Shown piece by piece: positions 12,931-24,125 of a stretch of 64,000 nucleotides of DNA (positions within the stretch are counted from its first letter, which is position 1; each line of letters begins with the position of its first letter). The notes beneath the pieces were generated by a model, which ran no database searches, was not told the origin of the DNA, and was given only the letters and a program-made list of their open reading frames with translations. The position numbers were made by a program, and so were the translations under genes. The stretch spans positions 44,568,437 to 44,632,436 of the forward strand of contig NC_080575.1 of NCBI RefSeq assembly GCF_029962835.1, read 5' to 3'. The stretch is from Magnolia sinica. Taxonomy: Eukaryota; Streptophyta; Magnoliopsida; Magnoliales; Magnoliaceae.

Positions 12931-13528
12931 CAATAGAAAATCGTAAGTTTGATTGTTTGGTTATTTGGACATGTTTCCTTGTATTGCGACTGCCATTATA
13001 TATTGCTTATAATGAAACTCCATTGATTGGTTTGATTTTCTTAAGTATGAGTATGATTATGAAATGCCCTGTTTAGTGTATCCAATTTCATGACTTGTAA
13101 TCTATATTGGATTCTGAATGATTAGTGCGTAATCTTAAAGGGTGCTCCTCACTGCGATAGCCATTGACGCTATCAAACCATAACAGTTGATGCAGGTATA
13201 AGGCAAGCCGATGCGGTTCACAAGATTGCTATAGGATTTCGCATCCTAAGATTGTTGTAATTTATTTTATTCCACATGTAATATCATTTCATTTTGTAAT
13301 TGTAAGAATGGGGGCATTGGTTTGTATAAGTCATTATGGGCAACTTCTTGTATATTCCAAATGTAAATAAAATTTTCCTTTATATCTGATTTGTCTATAC
13401 TATGCTCATCTGCTTACTCTGATGAAAAAAATAAAAAAAATATGTGGACTTTGGCTCTTTATAAGTTAACACTCGAGTTTTTGGGAAATGGGTCGTATAC
13501 TCGGGTCCCAAAAACTCAGGGCGTTATA

Positions 13529-14400
13529 GCATGTACATCACATAGGTCTCGATAATCTGCATCGGCAATCGAAATCGGTCTCAATAATCGAAATCGGCCT
13601 TAACAATCAGAATCGACGCTTAGAATCGGCCTCGACAATCGAAATCGGCCTATACAGTAGGCCTCGCCAAATCGAAATCAATCAATAATCAGAATCGGCA
13701 AATTGGTCACGTCAATCGGAATCGGCAATCGGTCATGACAATCGGCCTCGACATACGGAAATCGACAATCGAAATTGGTAATCGACCTCGGCACAAGGCG
13801 AGGTCCATAAATGGACGACCGATGATGGATCAAGCAATATCAATTGGGCCCAAGTGTTTGGGTTAACCCAGTCGAGAACGATGTAAATGGGCCCATCCAG
13901 GCCTAAGGAAAGGTCATAATGTGGATATTTAACCATCACTACCCATCAATGTGGACATTCAACCAACATTGCTCCCAAGGAGTGGCCCACATAGGGCAGA
14001 TCATACTGTGGGCCCATGGCCTCGCACCAAGGCCTAATATACATCATCATGGGCCTTAATTACATCGAATGGGTCGAATCAAAGGGGCCGTGACAAATGG
14101 GCCGATACATATGGGCCGAATCAAATGGGTTGATATAATTGGGCCGATCGAATGGGTCTAATATACATCACAAAGGGCCACAACCCATGGTCCTAATACA
14201 TTACAGTGGGCCTTATATATGGGCCTCAAATACATCGAATGGGTCAAATCAAAGGGGTCGATACAAATGGGCCGATCAAATGGGCCGATACAAATGGCCG
14301 AATCAAATTGGCCTAATATACATCACAATGGGCCACAACCCATGGGCCTAATACATCACGGTGGGCCTCATATATGAGCCTCAAATACATTGAATGGGGT
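13529..14400 (-). mobile_element. Family C LTR, copy C4, second segment
   Basis: Continuation of C4 beyond the E1 insertion, beginning with the duplicated GCATG. About 13545-13795 is an R2 array of about 20 bp per unit ('atcggcctcgacaatcg'). About 14030-14400 is an R3 array with repeated 'gggccgatacaaatgggcc'-type units. The order R2 then R3 matches C6 at 19865-20720. Confidence 0.8.
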
Positions 14401-15182
14401 GGCCCAACAACCAGTCCAACACTTTTCTGAAGTTGGGCCCAAACCATGAATATAAGACTCTTACATTGAGGCAAGTCCATGACCCAACCCAATACACATA
14501 ACCTAGTGGGCCCATAGATAGATGGCCACTCGGACAATCGTGTAGTCTCAAGCAGGTTTCAATGGTGTGGCCCACATAAGTTTTGAATCTACTTCAGCTA
14601 AGGCCCATGCCCAATGAGCGGGACACTAGTAAGGCGGGGCCACATGATAAATAAGCTGAAGAGAATGGACAGAAGAATGAAGCATTCATTAGGGTGTAGT
14701 CCACTCGTCCAAGGACGGTGGATGAATCCCACGATCACGTTGGATCTCCAGCACTGTTATTATTATTATTTTAAAACAGGTTCGGATGACCTTGGGTGGC
14801 AAATGAGCATCATGATTGGCTCTGGAATGTTTGAATGGTGTTGGCCCCTGACCACTGTCTTATATGGTATGGCCCACCTGAGGTTGCATCTGGTCTGTCC
14901 TTTGGATTTCATCCTAAAATGACTTGGAGAATGGAATGGATGGCTTGGATGACAAGTACATAATGGTAGGCCCACAAGAGAATTTCAACGGTTAAGAGTT
15001 CAATGCCATGTTTTCTGTGTGGTGTGGCCCGTCCTAGCCGTAGATCTATGTTGATCTTGGGACCATTACCTAATATGAGCTACTGATACATATTGGCAGT
15101 ATGGATAATACACATATAATCAAGGTGGGTCCTACAGAAACTCAATGACGTCCACAGTGACTCATTGTTGGTGAGAGAAAGA
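14400..15182. other. Unassigned repetitive DNA with MITE-like motifs
   Basis: This stretch sits between the C4 R3 array and the start of C5 and does not match the corresponding part of C6. It holds 'tggcccacctgaggttgcatc', 'ggatttcatcctaaaatgac' and 'taatggtaggcccac', a style resembling the inner sequence of the MULE MITE at 23233-23756. I could not find clear terminal inverted repeats or a target duplication. No gene is seen. Confidence 0.4.
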
Positions 15183-17526
15183 TGTCACGCCCCAAACTCA
15201 GAAACCGGGCTCACAGAATTCCCGATCGCCGAATCCATCGCCGACAGCTTCTGTAGTACCCCATTCTTGGCTCCCAGCGCCTATACGCCGAATTCCGATC
15301 CTAGGATCCTACAATGAGGACTTTTCAATGTACATTTATCTTGTAAGAAGCATAACCACAAGTTTACCCAAATCACAAAGGCAACATCATCATCACATTT
15401 TCACTAATATAAACATTTGAATACAGTGCTGAAAGGGAAATAGATATATCGAAAATTGAAGCTCCAGAAGACAGCTGCATGCTCCAAGCTCAACGTTGCT
15501 GCGACCTAACGCCACCAGCACGCATCTATCGTGCATAAGCTTATAGAAAGCTTAGAGGGTAGTGAAAGTGTGTGCGTAAGGTAAGTGCAAAGTATGCAAT
15601 ATCAGATCAATGCGGAAACATGCTGGTAAGTCCATAAATGCCATCAGCCTTATCTAGGCTATGCGATGCAAAAACATAATAAGCCAATATCATATATTGA
15701 GGAAGCAATGTAGATCAGTTATGGAATGTGGAGACATAGTAAACCAAATATCAATACAATAAGCAAATCCTGACGAGTCCATAATACCATCAACCTTATT
15801 CCGGATATGCAATACAGAAGTATAGTAAACCAAATGCTATGTGTAAAGGATGCAATGCAATATGCGGTGTGAATGAAATGATCAAGGTAAAGCGTGAAGT
15901 CGGGATGATAGTACGTAGTATTGCAAGCTGTCGGGTCCATCACAGGAGACTTCTATCTAAACTGGCCCATACCTGATTTGGATAGCTGGACACAATGTGG
16001 TAAACTCTTGATCTCAGGTTAGTTGTGCACCCAACCGAAATCATGGCCATTGTGAAGGTACACATATCAAATTAGTTACACACCACCAGCTCGAGTTGAT
16101 AATGAATGAATGAATGAATGAGTAAAATGCTAAGTATGCAACTCCTGCTCAATAAGTTCACATATCAGTACCGTACTTCTCTGGGATCATCACAGGGGTC
16201 TAGTACACTCCAAATGGCACTGCCCTTTCCTAGGTGCATAATCCAAGTGAGCTTAAGAAACTTCACTATCTGCCTGGCCAATAGTTTATTAATACCTATC
16301 CGGCACGTCGATAGCGGACCTATTTATGAGCTAGTTAGACTCAGCCTAGTAATTGCCTCCCACCCTCGGGCAGGTAAGGCCACACCCCCTTCCAACCGAC
16401 CACGATACAGTGGGAGACGCGGCCTCCTAGTGTTCGGCCCTCGTGCGCTTGTGTATCCACTCGGTCTTGATGGTGGAGTCATCCTCTGGTACCATCGAAT
16501 TTAGAGATTTTCACATAGGGACATCTATGGCGCCCCGATGTTAGTAATAATATTTCCGGTGTCCAATCCTACCATCCACGATACGCCTATGGAGGCTATG
16601 GCCTTGATGTCGTTAGGGCATATAGAAATCATATCACATAATGCGAGATGCATGAATCATACTATCCTGTCATGCAATAATCTTATGGGTACCGCACGCT
16701 CATGTGGGGCAACTCCGCCTACCAGGGAGTCCCATAAATGATCCGCCCAATGGCATATGCTATGATTACTCACTCCTCATATCAAGCATACATATGATGT
16801 GCATGGGCATGAATCATGGAGCTATACCAAGCATACTCATATGACGATGATGTACTATCCTCATATCAAGGTGAGCCTTACAATTATTGGGGCCAAACAA
16901 TTTGGGTTAGCCCACTAAGGGAAGATGAGAATGGGCCTCAAGAAGGGTTACAATGCAGGCATTTAACCATCATTGCACCCAAGGCATGACCCATTTAGAA
17001 CCAACTAGGAATATGAATGGGCATCATAAATATCATTACGTACATCATGGTGGAATCACACATCACAATGGGCTTCATATACATCGCTTTGGGCCTCACA
17101 TACATCGCACTCTTGGGCCTCACATGCATCACATTGGGCCGCATATACATCGCATTGGGTCACATCACATGGGCCTCATATTTAGGCCTTAAATACATCA
17201 CAATGGGCCTCACCATTTGTGCCTCGTATACATCATGTTGGGCCTATTTCGCTCCTTCTTGTCTCCTTAGAATGCGAAGCTCCTAAGCTCTCTCTTTGAT
17301 GTAAGTTGATGAAGGTTGGATGGCTAGGATGGGAGATTGGGTGGTAGGGAGTGGGCCACACCTAGCTTCTCCTTAGGAAGCTTGGACGGTTTCTCTTTCT
17401 TGGTTTGCTTAGGAGTGAAGAGAGAAATGAGAGATGAGAGAGAGGTGATGGGATGAAAAGGGATGGGATGGGTGTAAGGAAGGGATAGGTGATGTAAGAA
17501 ATGGATGGGTGGAGACTACTATGTTA
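15183..17526 (-). mobile_element. Family C LTR, copy C5 (truncated)
   Basis: Begins with TGTCACGCCCCAAACTC and follows C6 in inverted order: 'agcttatagaaagcttagag', 'caccagctcgag', 'gccacaccccc', R3 units at 17035-17225, then the GA-rich 'gagagatgagagagagg' zone. It stops near 17526, where a gypsy coding fragment begins, so the last several hundred bases (the 'ggatacgggt' end) are missing. It is also much shorter than C6 in the middle and lacks the R1 and R4 arrays. Confidence 0.8.
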
Positions 17527-18163
17527 GGCCGCTTCTGTTCGTCTTGCCCCGTGTTGGTGGGAGAGATTTTCTTGCCTGACGACTTGTTTGTGCTGCCGAT
17601 GTCAGATTTCAATGTTATCCTGGGCATGGATTGGCTTGCCGAGTACCACGCCGTCTTGGACTACTCTGTGAGGACAGTCACGTTCTAAATACTAGGCTTG
17701 CCGCAGTTCCAATTCATTGTCGAGCCCAGACGAGAGCCGTTGTCTGGTTTGATGTCGTACGCCATTGAGGAGCCCATTGTCTTGTGTATCGACTAGCTGC
17801 AGGTCGTTTGTGGTTTTCCCGATGTGTTTCAGGAGATTTTGTGGTTGCCACCATGTCGGCATATTGAGTTCCAGATTAATCTTATGCCTGGTGCCGCGCC
17901 TATCTCGAAGGCCCCGTATCGTATGACACCGATGGAGTTGCAAGAGCTGCAGCGGCAGTTGGACGAGTCATGCGAGTTGGGATTCATTCTTCTGGGCAGT
18001 TCGCCATGGGGAGCACCGGTACTCTTCATCAGGAAGAAGGATGACTCATTGAGGCTCTACGTGGATTATCGCGAGCTCAACAGGGTCACGATCAAGAACA
18101 AGTATCCGCTCCCGAGGATTGATGATTTATTTGATCAGCTGTAGGGTGCTCAGTTCTTGTGGG
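17527..18163 (+). pseudogene. Ty3-gypsy protease-reverse transcriptase fragment
   Basis: An isolated piece of a gypsy pol gene. The first part reads as the end of the aspartic protease (FNVILGMDWLAEYHAVLDY, about 17605-17665, a typical chromovirus context). After a stop and a frame change comes the start of RT: PDVFQE, a proline-rich [10 protein letters not shown] segment, [14 protein letters not shown] and [18 protein letters not shown] (17819-18144). An in-frame TAG follows, and the homology ends near 18163, well before the catalytic YIDD/FIDD box. It lies between C5 and another LTR-like unit with no matching LTR of its own. The clade is probably a chromovirus (Tekay/CRM/Reina group), inferred from motifs only. 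Confidence 0.85.
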
Positions 18164-18330
18164 GCGTGTCTAAGAGAGGGGCTTTTGTGCCTATCCACAC
18201 AATGGAAATGGGAAAAATCCCATGCGCCACTTTTTATGTAGCATGGTCTTGAAGAAAGGCTTTATGCCTATCCACGCAATGAAAAAAGACTTTGTGCCTA
18301 TTCACGCAAATGAAAGAAGGATGAGAGAAT
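18164..18330 (+). mobile_element. LTR-like repeat unit, left piece (host of C6)
   Basis: Contains short direct repeats 'tttgtgcctatccacgcaatg' in variants, the 'catgcgccact' motif, and ends with AGAAT. The unit continues at 23015 after the C6 insertion with the same vocabulary ('ggcctttgtgccact', 'cttgaagacagg'). It is probably part of another LTR; its family is not recognised. Confidence 0.6.
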
Positions 18331-18586
18331 TGTCATGCCCCAAACTTGAAAATCGGGCTTACAAATTTTTAATCACAGAATCCGGTGCCGACAGCCTCCG
18401 TAGTACCCCATTCTTAGCTCCCAGTGTCCATACGCCAGATTCTGATCCTGGGATCCTACAAGGAGGATTTTTTTATATACATTTAACTCGTAATAAGCAT
18501 AATCACAAGTTTACCCAAATCACAAAGGCAACATCATCATCATCACATATCCACTAATATAAACATTTGAATACAATGCTAAAAGG

Positions 18587-18589
<3 letters not shown>

Positions 18590-18629
<40 letters not shown>
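18590..18629. repeat. (TA)n microsatellite
   Basis: About 40 bp of uninterrupted TA within C6. The other C copies have 'gggaaatacatatatc' or similar here, so the expansion is private to C6. Confidence 0.97.
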
Positions 18630-18631
<2 letters not shown>

Positions 18632-19864
18632 AAAATCAAAGCTCCAGAAGACCGCTGCATGCTCCAAGCTCAATGCTGATGCGACCTAACGCCACTTGCA
18701 CGCATCTATTGTGCATAAGCTTATAAAAAGCTTAGAGGGTGGTGTAAGTGTGTACAATGCACATGCCAAGCGTATAGATATCAGAGTAAGTGAAAATGTT
18801 GGTAAGTCCATAAATACCATCAGCCTTATCCAGGCTATGTGATGCAAAAACATAATAAGCTAATATCACATAAAACATAGCAACCCAAAATGTTATATGC
18901 TGCGGATGTAATGCAATATGCGGTGTGAATGAAATGACCATGTAGGAGTGTGAAGTCGGGATGATAGTACTTAGTATCGTAGGCTATGGGATCCACCACA
19001 AGGAACTTCTATCCAAACCAGTCCCATACCTAAATTTGAATAGTCAGACTCAATGTAGTAGGCTCCTGATCTCAGGTTAGTCGCGTGCCCCAACAGAAAT
19101 CCTTGCTATTAAGAAGGTACACAACACTTAGTTACGCACCACCAGCCCAAGTGGATAGTGGATGAATGAATGAATGAGTATACACCTCCTGCTCAATAAG
19201 TCCACGTATCAGTACTGTACATCTCTGAGATCATCACCGAGGTCTAATACACTCTACGCTAGCTGCTGCCCCATCAGGCGCACAACTGGGTAAGTAGAAG
19301 AGACCTCACTATTTGCCTGCCAATATCGGGCCTGGCTCGTCGATAGTGTGCCCATTCCTTAAGCTGGTCAGACTCAGCCTAACTATGCATACTCCCTTAG
19401 GCGGGTAAGGCCACACCCCCTCCTAACCGACCGCGACATAGTGTGAGATGCGGCTTACTAGTATACGGCCCTCATGCGCTCATATAAATATCCACTCAGT
19501 CTCGACATTGGGGCATCCTCTAGTACCAAGTGGGTTTAGGGATTTTCACCCAAGGCTCTCTATGGCGGCCTGATGCTTGTAACAGATTTTCGGTGTCCCA
19601 TCTGGCCATCCACGACATGCCTGTGGAGGCTACAGCCCTGACGTCGCTAGGGCGTACAGTAATCACAACACACAATGCAAGATATATGAGTAATATAATC
19701 CAGTCATGCATCAATCCTGCACATACTGTGCGCTCATATGAGATAACCTCCGCCTACAGGGAGTCTCATAATAACCTGCTCAATGACATATGCAATGGTC
19801 AACCACATATCATAACAAACATGCAGATGATGCGTATGGGCATGTATCATGATACTATACTCAT

Positions 19865-20170
19865 AATTGGTATCGACAATTGGCACTGATAATTGGCATC
19901 AATAATCGGCCTACACAATCAGCCTCGACAATTAGAATTAGCCTTAACAATCAGAATCGGCCTCGATAATCGGAATCGACCTCGACAATCGGAATCAGCC
20001 TCAATAATCAGAATCAGCCTCAACAATTAAAATCGGCCTCAACAATCAGAATTGGCCTCAACAATCGGAATTGGCCACGACAATCGGAATCGATCTCGAC
20101 AATAGGAATCGGTCTCGACAATAGGAATCGGCCTTGATAATCAGAATAGGCCTCGGCAATCGGAATCAGT
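19865..20170. repeat. R2 tandem array in C6
   Basis: About fifteen units of roughly 20 bp, with consensus near 'atcggcctcgacaatcgga'. The period is regular and point divergence is common. The same unit occurs at 13545-13795 and inverted at 41160-41375. Confidence 0.9.
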
Positions 20171-20289
20171 GAGAATGGGCCTAACAAGGCCTAAGGGAAG
20201 GTCACAATGTGGACATTCAACCATCATTGTCCATCAATGTAGACGTTTAACCAACATTGCTCCTAAGGAGTGGCCTACATAGAGCCAAA

Positions 20290-20720
20290 CGTATCGTGGG
20301 CCCATGGCCTTACACAAGGGCCTAATATACATCATCATGGGCCTCACTCAAAGGCCTAATACATTTCACTATGGGCCTTGGCACATGGGCCATAAATACA
20401 TCACATTAGGCCTCACTCATGGGCCGCACATACATCACAATGGGCCTCAGCACATGAGCCATAAATACATCATGTCGGGCCTCACTCATGGGCTGGGTAT
20501 ACATCATATTGGGCCTCGTCATGTGGGTCTTACATACATCAAATGGGCTGCAATACATGGATCTCATATACATCAAACGGGCCACACTATATGGGCCAAG
20601 ATACATCACATCGGGCCTCATCAAATGGGCCGTAATTGCAACAAGGCAGGTGGGCCCTATCACATGGGCCTCAAATATAAGGTAGGTGGGCCCTATCACA
20701 TGATCCTCAAATATACATCA
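20290..20720. repeat. R3 tandem array in C6
   Basis: Units of about 25-35 bp with the pattern 'atgggcctcacatacatcac'. Nearly every unit carries TGGGCC. The later part includes two longer 'gtgggccctatcacatg' units. Confidence 0.9.
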
Positions 20721-20821
20721 TGATGGGCCTCATGGATGGGCCGCACCAATGAGCCTTAAGTGGGCTTGGACCACACCAAAAATCATTTCATGGGATACAT
20801 GCATGGCCTACTAATGATGAT

Positions 20822-21230
20822 CAGCACTGTCCAAACATTATCCAGATAAATCAGCACCATCCAAACATTGTCCATGTAAATCAACACCATCCAAACGTTG
20901 TCCAAGTAAATCAGCACCGTTTAAACATTATCCATGTAAATTAGCACCATCCAAACGTTGTCTAAGTAAATCAGCACCGTCTAAACATTGTCCATGTAAA
21001 TCCAAACATTGTCCAAGTAAATCAGCACTGTCCAAACATTATCCATGTAAATCAGCACCATCCAAACATTGTCCAAACATTATCTACATAAATCAGCACC
21101 ATCCAAACGTTGTCCAAGTAAATCAGCACCGTCCAAACATTGTCCATGTAAATAAGCACCATCCAAACATTGTCCAAGTCAATTAGCACCGTCCAACACC
21201 ATCCAAACACTGTCCAGCACCGTCCAGATA
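20822..21230. repeat. R1 tandem array in C6 (30-bp period)
   Basis: About thirteen units of 30 bp built from 'atcagcaccgtccaaac' plus 'attgtccatgtaa'. It is very regular. The minus-strand ORF across it is a VLIYLDNVW-type repeat, clearly a by-product of the period being a multiple of three. Confidence 0.93.
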
Positions 21231-22330
21231 TGTGGACAATGTGGATGGAATACATATAACATGGTGGTGTCCATGGCCGAACGGCCAGGATGAACACATA
21301 CCTCATGGTGGTTCCCACCGTCTAGACCATTGGATGGTGGAGATGAACACATACATTATGGTTGGCCCCATAACACCGTTCATGGACGTACGATACATAA
21401 ATACAAGGTGGGTCCCACATCTAACTCAAGACGGACGGATGAGCTGGATATAAAATACATATATCAGAGGTGGGCCCCACCCCACACGTGCTTCACGTGT
21501 GGGTGGGTCCCACCCGTCAGAAAAATGGATGGACGGTGTGGATATCTTCCACCTACCGCAACTATATAGCTGGTGTGCGGTTGGCCAGCCAATGAAATCC
21601 TCAATCAGCAGGTGGGTCCCACGTGGGGCCCACCATAACATTATATATTTTAATATATATATATATATATATGTATATATGTGATGTATATATATAATAT
21701 TATTATTATTTTTTTACAACGTCCAGGCCCTTTCCAATCTGGACGGACAGATTGGATGGAAAATACATCACGGTCGACCCGCTCTGCACCATCCAGAAAT
21801 GGACAGTGTGGATATATGATTCACACATCAAGGTGGGTCCCATCCCATATGTGCAGCACGTGTGGGGTGGGCCCCACACGTCTGCTGGAGGGACAGATGG
21901 AGAACCACATACATCATGGTGCCATAGAGCTTGCTGGCGTCAAAGTAGTAGTTGGACTGTGTGGGATGCACAAATGGATAGTCTGTATAGATCACATACG
22001 TCATGGTGGGGATCCACCGTCCCAACCAGGGACGGTGTGGATAAAACCATACATCACGGTGGTCCTCACAGCACCGTCCAAATGGACTGTGTAAATCACC
22101 TACAGCACGGTGGATGCACGACATGGATCAAACACATGCATCAGCGTGTGGCCCACTGTCCTAGCTGGATGGCTAAATGAAACACATAAATTAGGTGGGC
22201 CACACGACATCACAAGAGGGAGAGAGAAAGAGAAATAGAGAGAGAGAGAGACGTCAGACGTCAAACGTCAGACGGTGGAGGGACCCCGCCACTATGGGCC
22301 CCTCTATACAATGCATGCATCAAGATGGGT
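21230..22330. repeat. R4 tandem array in C6
   Basis: Degenerate units of about 60-80 bp containing 'tacatcatggtgggcccc' and 'gtccatggacggtgtgg' elements. Several units include a GTGGGCCCCAC palindrome or 'cacgtgtggg'. About 21640-21710 is an AT-rich TATA interruption. Confidence 0.8.
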
Positions 22331-23232
22331 CCCACCATAAGTGGGCCCTCTAATCATTAAAATCATACAAAAATCACCCACCTTTAATCATGGACTTCTC
22401 CTTCCATCAACGCATTATAGAGCTCCAATGGATGAGATTCAATGGTCAAGATGAAGCTTGGATGGTGGAGATGGGAGGTAGGAAGGTGGGCCACACCAAG
22501 CTCTCTCCTGGAGGTTGGGACATGGGTTGCTTGGAGAATGAGAGAGAGAGAGAGAGAGATGAGAGAGAGAGGTTGTAAGAGAGAGAGGGATGGGGTGCGA
22601 TGGGTGAGTGAGTGATGGGTGTACTTTATTGTAAGAGAAAGTTGACTTTGGGGAGGGTGGTTATACTTGGGGATGGGAGTGAGTGATGGGAGTGATGTGT
22701 ACTTGACTGATGTGATTGATGAGATTGATGTGATGTTCTCTTGAGTTTTGTAACTACGCGGTGTTTGTCCTCAAACTGAACGCGGGCCCACATCTCCTAG
22801 CCCGGGTATCGCCTTGGCGCGCAAGATGCGGCGTCGGAACTGCAGTGATGGTGCAGTCGTAAGGGTACAAGTCTCGGATTGAGTTGACTCAGATTGATAG
22901 GACGCGACTCAGGGTCGTGCACAAATGACGATTATAGGTCGCGGGTTGCTGAAATTTGACTGGGAGGACCGCGGAAGACTACAGAATGGTACGGGCTAGG
23001 ATACAGGTCTCACAAGAATGGCCTTTGTGCCACTTAATATGGAATCCCAGTCCTAAGGGAACCATTCATGCAAAAAGCCTTTGCACGAACCCGCGCAACC
23101 ATTCCTATAAAAAGCCTTTGCACAAACCCGCGCAACCATTACTGCAAAGATGTCCCATACACCACTTCATATGGGCCTTGTCTTGAAGACAGGATTTTGT
23201 TGTCTTAATGGATATCCCATACGCCACTTCAT

Positions 23233-23756
23233 GGACATGGATTGCGTCCTACCCCTGCCAAAACGGTAATTTGTTTGGGCAGGGCTCTGTGGGGCCCATC
23301 GTGATGTAAGTTTTTATCCACGTCGTTCATCATTTTTGTCAAATTATTTTAAGATATGAGCAAAAAAATAAGGCAGGTCCAGGGATTAAGGGGACCACAA
23401 GGTGGGCATTGAACTTCCACCATTAAAAACTTCTTGGGAGATGGAGAAATTTTGGATCAAGCTGATATTTGTGTTTTCTCTTCATCCACCTCTAAATGAC
23501 CTTATTAATAGTTTGGACCGTAAAAAACATCACGGTGGCCCTTAGAAAGGTTTCAATGGTGGGTGTCATTATCACTGCAGCTTCCTTTGGTGTGGTCCAC
23601 CGGAGCTGTAGACATGCTTCATTTTTAGCATCATACCTTAAAATGATATGAGAAAAGAGATGAAGCATGGATAAAACACTTACATCACGGTAGGCTACAC
23701 AGAGCCCAGCCCGAATGGATTATTGTCCGGGCGGGGGTAGGATGCAATCCACGTCC
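23233..23756. mobile_element. Mutator-like MITE with long terminal inverted repeats
   Basis: A 524-bp non-coding element. Its ends are GGACATGGATTGCGTCCTAC and, read inverted from the right, GGACGTGGATTGCATCCTAC. Inverted similarity extends about 140-150 bp inward, including 'gggctctgtg' and 'gtgatgtaag'. Flanks CCACTTCAT (23224-23232) and CCACTTTAT (23757-23765) are a 9-bp target duplication with one mismatch, the size made by Mutator-like transposases. An uninterrupted 'gccacttcatatggg' at about 23160 shows what the empty site looked like. It was mobilised in trans, since it has no ORF. Confidence 0.88.
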
Positions 23757-24117
23757 CCACTTTATATGGGCCTTGTCTTGAAGACAGGCTTTTTTTGTCT
23801 TAATGGAAATCCCATGCGCCACCTCTTTCTTTCCCTGTCTTGAAGACAGGCTTTTGTTGTCTTAATGGATATCACATGCGCCACTCTTTCTCTCCTTGTC
23901 TTAATGCAAAGCTCACCTTATGCGCCACTTCATGTGAAATACTGTCTTAATACAAAGCTTTTGTTGTCCTAAAGACTACCACATGCGTCACTCCTTGTGG
24001 GAACTTGTCCTAATGCCTAGTTGTTGTCTTGAAGTAAACCTTGTGTACTCCACATTCCCTATCTAAACCTGTGCACTTCCATCTTCGGACAAATGACCTC
24101 TACACTTGTTGAATGTC

Positions 24118-24125
24118 TATAAATA
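24118..24125 (+). promoter_or_regulatory. TATA-like box
   Basis: TATAAATA upstream of a purine-rich leader-like stretch ('gtagtgagagataaaagcaag'). It is consistent with the core promoter of the LTR-like unit. Position and sequence are the only evidence. Confidence 0.4.

Larger units (their letters stand above)
9483..13528 (+). mobile_element. Family E solo LTR, copy E1 (complete)
   Basis: A 4046-bp element with ends TATAACACCCC...GGGCGTTATA, flanked on both sides by the 5-bp direct repeat GCATG (9478-9482 and 13529-13533). C4 continues directly on each side. It is collinear with the inverted copy E2 (48991-53248) over its whole length: AT-rich start, CCGAGTCAACTCGG-type blocks, a purine-rich tract, 'ccatcttgcggagttc' repeats, and the closing 'aagttaacactcgagtttttgg'. 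There is no internal domain, PBS or PPT, so a solo LTR produced by LTR-LTR recombination is the best reading. The ends make a roughly 10-bp inverted repeat, longer than the usual TG..CA. Confidence 0.85.
18331..23014 (-). mobile_element. Family C solo LTR, copy C6 (complete)
   Basis: A 4684-bp complete copy running from TGTCATGCCCC to ..ACAGGTCTCACA. It is flanked by a perfect 5-bp duplication, AGAAT (18326-18330 and 23015-23019), and the host repeat continues on both sides. There is no PBS, PPT or coding internal domain, so it is best read as a solo LTR. From left to right it holds the conserved LTR-end block, a (TA)n run, R2, R3, R1 and R4 arrays, a GA-rich zone and the 'tatcgccttggcgcg' end block. 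It serves here as the reference copy for family C. Confidence 0.85.

Noticed and set aside
9483..13528. Family E as a DNA transposon because of its 10-bp terminal inverted repeat
   Set aside because: The 5-bp duplication, TG..CA ends and the same termini next to a PBS and PPT in coding gypsy elements favour an LTR.
20822..21230. Regular 30-bp repeats resembling a CRISPR array
   Set aside because: The units are head-to-tail with no unique spacers, in a plant repeat, with no cas genes. It is an ordinary degenerate tandem repeat of the C LTR.
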